Positions 57,258 through 64,000 of a stretch of 64,000 bases of DNA are shown here, piece by piece. Under the pieces are notes generated by a model, which saw nothing but the letters and a program-made list of their open reading frames with translations, was not told where the DNA came from and did not search any database. The DNA is from Anoplolepis gracilipes. Taxonomy: Eukaryota; Arthropoda; Insecta; Hymenoptera; Formicidae. The stretch's first letter is position 1; every line of letters starts with the position of its first letter. Made by a program: the position numbers and the translations under genes. The stretch is taken from positions 6,338,001 through 6,402,000 of the forward strand of contig NC_132984.1 of the NCBI RefSeq assembly GCF_047496725.1. The letters are read 5' to 3'.

Positions 57258-57475
57258 AATTTTCAGTTGCGGCGGAAAAGCATTTTTAAGAAATGACATC
57301 ATTCCTCATATACATATAAAACGGCTTTTTCCTTTTCTCGCTATATCTCGAAAATTATTAGAAATATCAAAAAATGTTTTATACAAAGCTTTTTTTCGTA
57401 AAAACGGCTTTATATATCGAGAGTAATTTCATCTCTTAAAAGTCTTTTTCTGTCGCAAATAAAAATTTATAAATT
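57258..57475. mobile_element. Palindromic MITE, copy 1
   Basis: AGTTGCGGCGGAAAAGCATT at the left is mirrored by GACTTTTTCTGTCGCAAAT-type sequence at the right (inverse of ATTTGCGACAGAAAAAGACT), with TTTTAAGAAATGACATCATT mirrored by ATTTCATCTCTTAAAAG. About 218 bp, non-coding. Copy 2 lies at 58697 within a larger duplicated block, and a diverged relative at 3036. Confidence 0.7.
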
Positions 57476-57563
57476 TATAAAATTATCTAATTATATTAAT
57501 GATTAAATATTTATCTTAAGGAATTAGCAGTTAGTAATATAGAAATCTATGCAGATAACTCAC

Positions 57564-57690
57564 CGGTACAATACACGTTCCCGAGAGTCCTGGAGTTCGA
57601 CTTATCTGTCCTGTTCCTGAGTTCATTGACTTTCTCTGCTCGTTATCCGCATGGGTTTCTCGCACTCCCTCATTCAGGTGAAATCCAGTT
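57564..57690 (-). CDS. Candidate exon of an unrecognised minus-strand gene
   Basis: A TTTCTATAG acceptor (57699-57691) and GTGAGT donor (57563-57558) bracket 127 bp with one open frame: TGFHLNEGVRETHADNEQRK, then SMNSGTGQISRTPGLSGTCI and VP. I do not recognise it. A signal-peptide-like ORF lies upstream on the same strand (58070-57930), and splicing it from a GTTTAC donor at about 57976 would be in phase. A diverged copy of the exon, with its donor, is at about 59010-59130. Part of a small secreted-protein gene is possible, or only repeat sequence. Confidence 0.25.
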
Positions 57691-57929
57691 CTATAGAAAT
57701 GCAAATTATAAATATACTAATTACAATGAAAGGCCATGTTTTCCAATGAAAATAAGTCAAGAAAAATTGTTAAAAAATTATAATCATTTATAGCAAAATA
57801 GAGTTTTATTTAATTTATATAGCTTACAAATTAGCACATAAATTAGTACTAAATTAAATGAAAGTTATTTAGGTCAATATTTCGTATTTTTTGTGAGCCT
57901 CCGAATTTAATGTGAATAGACTATATTAT

Positions 57930-58070
57930 TCCTAAATTCGGGGATATATAGCTTCTCAAAGTTATACAAATCGTAAACATAAACGCGAGAATACCTTGCG
58001 AAGTCAACAGAATGCAAGAAAAACCAAAGACAACGAAACCGAACAATAACGCGATGACCTTATTTTTCAT
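57930..58070 (-). CDS. Small ORF with signal-peptide-like start
   Basis: From ATG at 58070 the reverse strand encodes MKNKVIALLFGFVVFGFSCI then LLTSQ, an ideal signal peptide (Lys-rich start, 17-residue hydrophobic core, small residues after), and continues to a stop after 47 codons. It may be the first exon of a secreted protein. No downstream partner is certain. Confidence 0.3.
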
Positions 58071-58154
58071 TTGAAACAAGCGCGACACGAAGACACAATT
58101 CCGTTAGTATAATTTTATATTTTCTGATACTCTGTTTTCAATATTGAGTTGCCC

Positions 58155-59030
58155 ACATTTACGTGAAAAAGATGACAACTCTTTAATAAAAATGGAAAAA
58201 TTTAGATATTACAGATATTATAAAAAAATGTCTTTTGAAAATTTTACAATATCACTAGCTCAAAGAAAATAACTGTTTTTTTAAGAAATTCTAATTTTAC
58301 CAATAAATAATACATTTGCAGTAATTCCATTATTACACAACAATTTGTAATAACTATTGCATATTAAAGTATTATGTTCACACATGTAAAGTTTAAATAT
58401 TATTTTGACATTTAATAATTTTTTTCTAATTTATATTTAATTAAAAATGTCACTTTTTGTACAATTTTAATCGTAAAAAAATGTTATTATGATTAATAAT
58501 AAATTAAATTTTAATAGTAGTTTAATATAAGTGCTGTATTTAAAATAAGTAGTTATTTTCTCTGGTTTTTTAAGATAACATTTGTCATCAGTATTATATA
58601 AGACTAAAACAAATTTGAGACACGAAAAAAGGTATATAAAAAACTATTAAAATTTTTTTAAAAAGTTTAGAAAATGAACAAATAAATGGATTTACAAATT
58701 TTTAGTTGCGACGGAAAAGCATTTTTAAGAGATGACATCATTCCTCATATACACATAAAACGGCTTTTTCCTTTTCTCGCTATATCTCGAAAATTATTAG
58801 AGATATCAAAAAATGTTTTATACAAAGCTTTTTCTCGTAAAAACTACTTTATATATCGAGAGTAATTTCATCTCTTAAAAGTCTTTTTCTGTCGCAAATA
58901 AAAATTTTAAAAAATTTATAAAATTATCTAATTATATTATTAATAATTAAATATTTATCTTAAGGAGTTAGCAGTTAGTAATATATACAAATCTGTGCAG
59001 ATAACTCACCGGCACAATACACGTTCACGA
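58155..59030. repeat. Degraded tandem copy of parts of 54930-57590
   Basis: 58155-58605 repeats 54930-55560 (for example AAAAAAATGTCTTTTGAAAA and CAGTAATTCCATTATTACAC) with an internal 170-bp deletion. 58610-59030 repeats 57170-57590, including the palindromic MITE (58697-58915) and the exon edge ATAACTCACCGG. The 1.6 kb between them in the first copy, containing the DUF4806-like gene, is absent here. Confidence 0.8.
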
Positions 59031-59540
59031 GTCCTGGGGTCCGATATCTCCGTCCTGTTCTTGAGATTCGCTCGATCTTTGCTCGATGGGGTCTCTTGGA
59101 TTCTTCAAGTGCTCGCACCAGACTGAGCGCGGATCCTTCTATCCCGGATCGATAGCCCGATTAATCCTGCGCACACGGGGTGCGTAATTATGGCCAATTA
59201 CGTAGTGACACGCCGTCTCGCTGGCGAGCCGCGCGCTGAAGAAAGTATCGATAGTATACGCACCCCCGATTACGACACGTCAGATATGTCGAAATTCTTT
59301 CAAAGGGCTTTTTGCTAAGATCGGAATTTTCTATCTCGATCAGAAATATTATTAGGATCCATCGTCGATGATCATAGCCAGTCGTGATACGCCAACTTCT
59401 TCGCCAAAAAAGTCCGCAGGGCGTCTCTTGGGGGTGCGACAACCCTGCTTCTTTGCGCGAAGATCATTCAACGGTCTGTGGATTTGCGCATTTCGATAAC
59501 TTTCCGATCACGCCGTGTCGGGCTGATTCGCGCCAGTTAA
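59030..59540. other. GC-richer stretch without a supported gene
   Basis: Distinctly GC-rich and CpG-containing relative to its surroundings, like the 5' region of the exchanger, so it could be a promoter or first exon. An 84-codon reverse frame (59442-59188) has no recognisable features. Its left edge contains a diverged copy of the candidate exon at 57564. Confidence 0.35.
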
Positions 59541-59551
59541 ATTGCTTTTTC

Positions 59552-59574
<23 letters not shown>

Positions 59575-59594
<20 letters not shown>

Positions 59595-60245
59595 GATGTC
59601 TGGTCGCGACCGCCCCATAGCTCAAGGGCAGATAGAGCAAGTCAAACTGAACATAAAAGTCTTCTACCATTTTGCGATTTGCACAATAATTATTAAACTA
59701 TTAATTAAAAACGCTCAGCAAACGATATTATATATGTATATATACAAAGTGTCCGGTAATAATCGCTTCGCCTCTCTAGGGCTGATAGAGCAAGTCAAAC
59801 TGAACATAAAAGTTCTCTACCATTTTGCGATTTTCGCAATAATTATTAAAATATTAATTAAAAACGCTTAGCAAACAATATTATACATATCTACAAGATA
59901 TCCGGGAATAATCGCACCGCCTCTCTAGGGCTGATAGAGCAAGTCAAACTGAACATAAAAGTTCTCTACCATTTTGCGATTTTCGCAATAATTATTAAAA
60001 TATTAATTAAAAACGCTTAGCGAACAATATTATACATTTTGCGATTTTCGCAATAATTATTAAAATATTAATTTAAAACGCTTAGCGAACAATATTATAC
60101 ATATCTACAAGATGTCCGGTAATAATCGTCCCAACTCTCTAGGGCAGATAGAGCAGATCAAACTGAACATAAAAGTCCTGTATTATTTTGCGATTTTCAC
60201 AATAATTATTAAAATATTAATTAAAAACGCTCAGCGTATAAGCGC
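59575..60245. repeat. About 150-bp tandem array, four to five units
   Basis: Units begin ACAGGATGTC or ACAAGATGTCCGG near 59593, 59745, 59893 and 60107 and contain GATAGAGCAAGTCAAACTGA, then CCATTTTGCGATTTTCGC and ATTAATTAAAAACGCT. The first is preceded by a TA microsatellite (59556-59591). One interval is longer because the second half of a unit is itself repeated near 60035. The array is non-coding, although spacing keeps short frames open. Confidence 0.9.
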
Positions 60246-60278
60246 GCGACGTATATAGCGCTCAGCATACCCTGAGAA

Positions 60279-60395
60279 CATTATTTTGAATTTAAGTGAG
60301 ACTTAAACATGTGTCTATCTTTATCTTTCTTTCTAAATAAATAAAGACAGACATATATTTAAGTCTTGTTTAAAGCCAAAATAATGTTGATGCAA
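60279..60395. repeat. Short inverted repeat
   Basis: AACATTATTTTGAATTTAAG is mirrored by CTTTAAACAAG-type sequence ending AAAATAATGTT, with GTCTATCTTTAT facing AAAGACAGACAT. About 117 bp, non-coding. Confidence 0.6.
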
Positions 60396-60468
60396 TCGGA
60401 CCGAAGAGTCTTATTTGCAGTCTTTTTTTTATTCGATAGATTGCTTTTAATTTCCAAAACTTTTAGAA

Positions 60469-60706
60469 TATTTATTAAACAAATTAAATCGCTCTCGAAA
60501 CATTATAAGTACAGAAGCTGGTCATATTTTGATAATTTATAGACTTTCAAATAAAATTTTATAATTATTGGCAATTAATTATAATTTTGAAAAAATTTTA
60601 TACATATGAAAATTATTATTAATAGAAATATCGAAATACGATCTTTATTTCTGTACTTATATGCATCTGGCGTCTCGTGCGATTTAATTTTTTAAATAAA
60701 TATTTT
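60469..60706. repeat. Inverted repeat, about 240 bp
   Basis: AATATTTATTAAACAAATTA and AAATCGC at the left face GCGATTTAATTTTTTAAATA at the right; ATAAGTACAGAA faces TTCTGTACTTAT. Probably a fold-back MITE; non-coding. Confidence 0.6.
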
Positions 60707-61430
60707 AATAATTTTTTGCGTAGAAGTTTTTGTAAAACTATTGTAAAACTCTTAAACTTTTAAAATTTGATAAAAAAAGTTAAAAAATTATCGGAAAACA
60801 AAGTGAGAGGCAATGTAAACTTGCATTGTCTCAGGTTTGTTTTTATTTAATGGTCAACTATTTGTGCTTAATCATAGATTAAGATAACATAAAAACTATC
60901 AGCATATCGTCAATCAAACAACCTTGTTGTTCACTAAATACTAGACGAAGATGATAATATGCTGGCAGTGAATTTTGAAACACAGCCTATAAAGCACGTA
61001 AGCTTGTTTCGTGCTAAATCACACCATAATGGACCAACTATAATTTCGGTATAAAAGAAATGTTAAATTGTCGATGCTTGGAATACGATTCAGTATACGA
61101 TTCAGAATCTATATCTGTACTATTAGTGTTTTAGACAGAAATATTTTCTGTGGTGTCTATCTTTAAGACCTATTGTCAAGAACAATTATATTTGTGATTA
61201 ATATTTAGCAATAGGATCTAAATTGTCTAGAGATATTGCTAAACTATTGCTGCTATAAATTCTATACGTGACAAACAATATTCTAACACTAACAGATGCA
61301 AAAAATATCAATAAATTTTAATTGAGACGTCTAGAAATCTATTTACATTGGCAAAATATTTTTTTGAGTGAATTTAGATTATGTTAAATATTATAATTAT
61401 AGTTTGTTAAGCGATGTGCGAGCATAACTA

Positions 61431-62221
61431 GGGTAAGTGTGCCAATTACTGTGCTCCTTAAGCTGATGCTCGATGATTTTTATTAATTTAAAGAGTTTCC
61501 CTAATTTTTTTTACTTCTCAAAGTATTCATTTCATAATTCAATGGTTTTTTAATATTATAAATTTTTTTGTAATTAAAATATTTAAAAAAAAACTGAAAA
61601 ATAATTAAAATAAATTAAGAAAGATTTGAGTCAGTTACTAGACACCTAAAAATCGCAAAAATGAATTACTGTGTCTGATATACTGTGCCCTCTTCCCAAA
61701 TACGGTGCTTCAAATACTGTGAACAATCGTACTGCGAGAGAGCACAATAATTACCACATCGACAAAAAAATTGTTCAATTACTAGACACGCAGTAATTGA
61801 AACAAGTACGGAATTCTTACTAATTATTGGATTCATTAAAAATAAAGTTATATATTTCAAAAATTAATTAAACTGTTATTTATTCATAATCTATATAGGT
61901 TTTAATAATGTAATATTTACTTTTTTACGTTCTGATGTATGTTAATCTATTACATATCGACGCAAATATATTGCTGTTTCTTAAGCTTTTGAACAAGATT
62001 AACATGAGCAACAAGCTACATCAGGTATCAAAAATTTTATTATTTTCAGTATTTAAAAAATATAAATATGTCATACATATGATTTTAATATATACCAACA
62101 TAAAAATTGAATTAAAAAAAAAATTAATATCCATAATTTCATAATATTTGATTTTATTATGTAGGAAAATAAATTAAGGGCACAGTAACTAGTTGGCCCA
62201 CAGTAATTGACACATTTACCC
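61431..62221. mobile_element. TA-flanked MITE with GGGTAAGTGTGCCAATTACT ends
   Basis: The left end GGGTAAGTGTGCCAATTACT is mirrored by AGTAATTGACACATTTACCC at the right, with TA on both sides (61429-61430 and 62222-62223), as in Tc1/mariner-type elements. It is 791 bp, AT-rich and non-coding, with internal repeats of TACTGTG. It is long for a MITE and may be an internally deleted transposon. Confidence 0.75.
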
Positions 62222-62602
62222 TATGTTTTTTATATCTTATAAAATAAAAAAATATGATTAATAAAATATGATTAATAAAATATGATAATATAAAATTTTT
62301 TAACATTTATATATTTATATTTTAATATAGTTTATAGAACGCTGTGATAAGTATTTGCGACCTCTTATATGTTACCACGTAGCCAGAAGGCTTGGCATAC
62401 GTTCTGAAGATGGAAAAAATACCATATGATTTGATTTACAGAGAAAAACAAAGTATTGCCATCATATGGAAGCCAAAATAGTACGTATAATTTTAATTGA
62501 AAAATTTGTTAAACTTTCTTGTTTTCAAGATTGGCATAATTTTATTTTAGTCATAATCAGCAACTCAAACAGTTTTATTATGTATTTAGTATTTTGATAT
62601 GT
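62222..62602. other. AT-rich stretch without a recognisable gene
   Basis: No supported feature. Confidence 0.4.
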
Positions 62603-62970
62603 GCTAGTTTCAACGCTTTTCATATTCTATATTATATGCAGAACATATTGTGTAATTCTTGCAATTGTTTCTATGATTTTATTTTTGAGATAGCATAAAT
62701 CTCTGATTTTCACATTTTTTATCCTCGTTGAACGAGAGTCACAGATTTGTGTCTGTTTAATGATAAGATGTAATTAACTTTACTTAACAACAGTTTAGAA
62801 GGTTTTCTTATAAAGACACCTGAGAAATGTTATGTACAGTGTGAAAAATCATAAATTTACGTAATCTCAAGGATAGAATCATAAAAACAATTGTAAGAAG
62901 TAGATATTCTGATTTTTAGAATTTGGATTTAGTATAGAATATGAAAAGTGTTGAAATTATAAGATGTGTC
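62603..62970. mobile_element. Fold-back element, about 370 bp
   Basis: AGTTTCAACGCTTTTCATAT at the left faces ATATGAAAAGTGTTGAAAT at the right, and GCAATTGTTTCTATGATTTT faces ATAGAATCATAAAAACAATT. Inverted symmetry continues to near 62740 and 62800. Non-coding. Confidence 0.65.
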
Positions 62971-64000
62971 ATGCCATTAATAGGACATATCGAAATTTAC
63001 TGAATAGGTAGAGAAACTGTTTTAGTTGATTATTACTAAAAATTTCATGTTAATATTGAGTTTGTATTTATAAAATCGACTGAACCCCCATCATTCATTT
63101 TGGATACCTTGTATATTGTGTATATATATATATATATATAATACATATACACACGTATATTTTTTATTATTTTCAGTGATATTGGAAAATATTGGTATCA
63201 TGCAGAGTATTTTATGATAATCAGAAATATCAGAGACCACGAAATCGATTATTTCGAGAATTTACTTTTTGTCATTGTCAGAGGAAGATATAATTCTTTA
63301 TCTTGTGAAGATCTATTTAGTGATGTACAGTTTGGCAATTTTTTACATATAGTTTTTTATACGTATTTTTATTAATTTTAGTTAATAATTAAGATAACAA
63401 TCAATTATCGATCTTGATCTAAATGATACGTTAAATCCATGACCATAGTGGAAATCATTTTGTAATTTTTGACGCAAAAATTCTAAAAGCAACTATAATT
63501 TCCTATTATTCTAACTATATTTTTTTTCATTTTTTTATTTTAACTGCAACTTTTTAGATTATTTCTACATATAATTTTTATGTACGAAACATATAATTTT
63601 TATGTTTAGAGTCTAAAATTTGAACCATGTAGTTTTTCATAAATTAACTTAGTTCAGAATAGTTGTACTTTTTATGATAATATTCTATTTACTTTATTAC
63701 TTATAAAAATGTTCGTAAAAAGCTTTGGAGACTTGTAAAAATTTTAAATGTTATTATTTATAACTTACTACAATTTTATTAAACTTATTGTGAAATTATA
63801 TCATTTTTACAAATTTGTAATTTGTTGATGAAAATTTTAATTTTTCGTAATAATACGTAAATTGTTATAAAATTATTTTTATTAAAGGACTCTATACATT
63901 TTATAAGCAATGAATAAAGTATTTTTATATTTATAATTAAAATTTTGTTATGTTTTTCTAGATAATAACTTGGATAATAACTGATCTTATCTTTCAAGTA
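62971..64000. other. AT-rich stretch without a recognisable gene
   Basis: A short TA microsatellite at 63120-63140 and AT-rich sequence to the window end. The reverse frame at 63785-63997 is Ile/Lys/Asn-rich low complexity. Confidence 0.5.

Noticed and set aside
59188..59442. 84-codon minus-strand frame in a GC-rich stretch
   Set aside because: No recognisable motif or splice partner; a long frame is expected by chance at this base composition.

Overview
The window is AT-rich animal DNA with spliced genes, long introns, TA and TG microsatellites and very many transposon remnants of kinds common in insects. The repeat types (mariner, Tc1, hAT, jockey-like LINE, Ty3/Gypsy, fold-back MITEs) and the style of the one conserved gene suggest an insect, most likely a hymenopteran such as an ant. 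That is inference from style; no species marker is present.

Layout. (1) 1-12.2 kb: one intact host gene on the minus strand, an organellar-type Na+/H+ exchanger of the SLC9A6/7/9 class, in eleven coding exons whose splice phases all agree, with two possible C-terminal exons. Its introns hold several MITEs. (2) 12.3-17.3 kb: fold-back MITEs, a 1.4-kb inverted duplication that includes a C2H2 zinc-finger exon, and a LINE reverse-transcriptase fragment. (3) 18.3-21.0 kb: a decayed DNA transposon with a SWIM-type zinc finger, then exons of a second, paralogous zinc-finger gene with a tandem exon duplication and a nonsense codon. (4) 21.0-26.4 kb: a complete hAT element with 0.9-kb terminal inverted repeats and an 8-bp target duplication. 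(5) 26.4-29.2 kb: a fragment resembling CNPPD1 fused to an internally deleted Gypsy-like retroelement. (6) 29-44 kb: long AT-rich stretches, a 0.9-kb palindrome, a WD-repeat pseudogene, an orphan open exon, a mariner fragment, a solo LTR, and a Tc1 remnant between two copies of a Myb-like fragment. (7) 44.0-56.4 kb: a decayed transposase-like gene and a DUF4806-like gene lying in tandem; the first is split by a jockey-like LINE (target repeat AATTT) and then by a Gypsy element (target repeat CTTT). The Gypsy element carries two spliced, non-retroviral exons between its 5' LTR and its truncated gag. (8) 57-64 kb: a degraded tandem copy of part of region 7, palindromic MITEs, a 150-bp tandem array, and further inverted-repeat elements.

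Only the exchanger looks like a certainly functional gene. The rest is an accessory landscape in which insertion order can be read from target duplications: transposase-like unit first, LINE second, Gypsy last (LTRs nearly identical).
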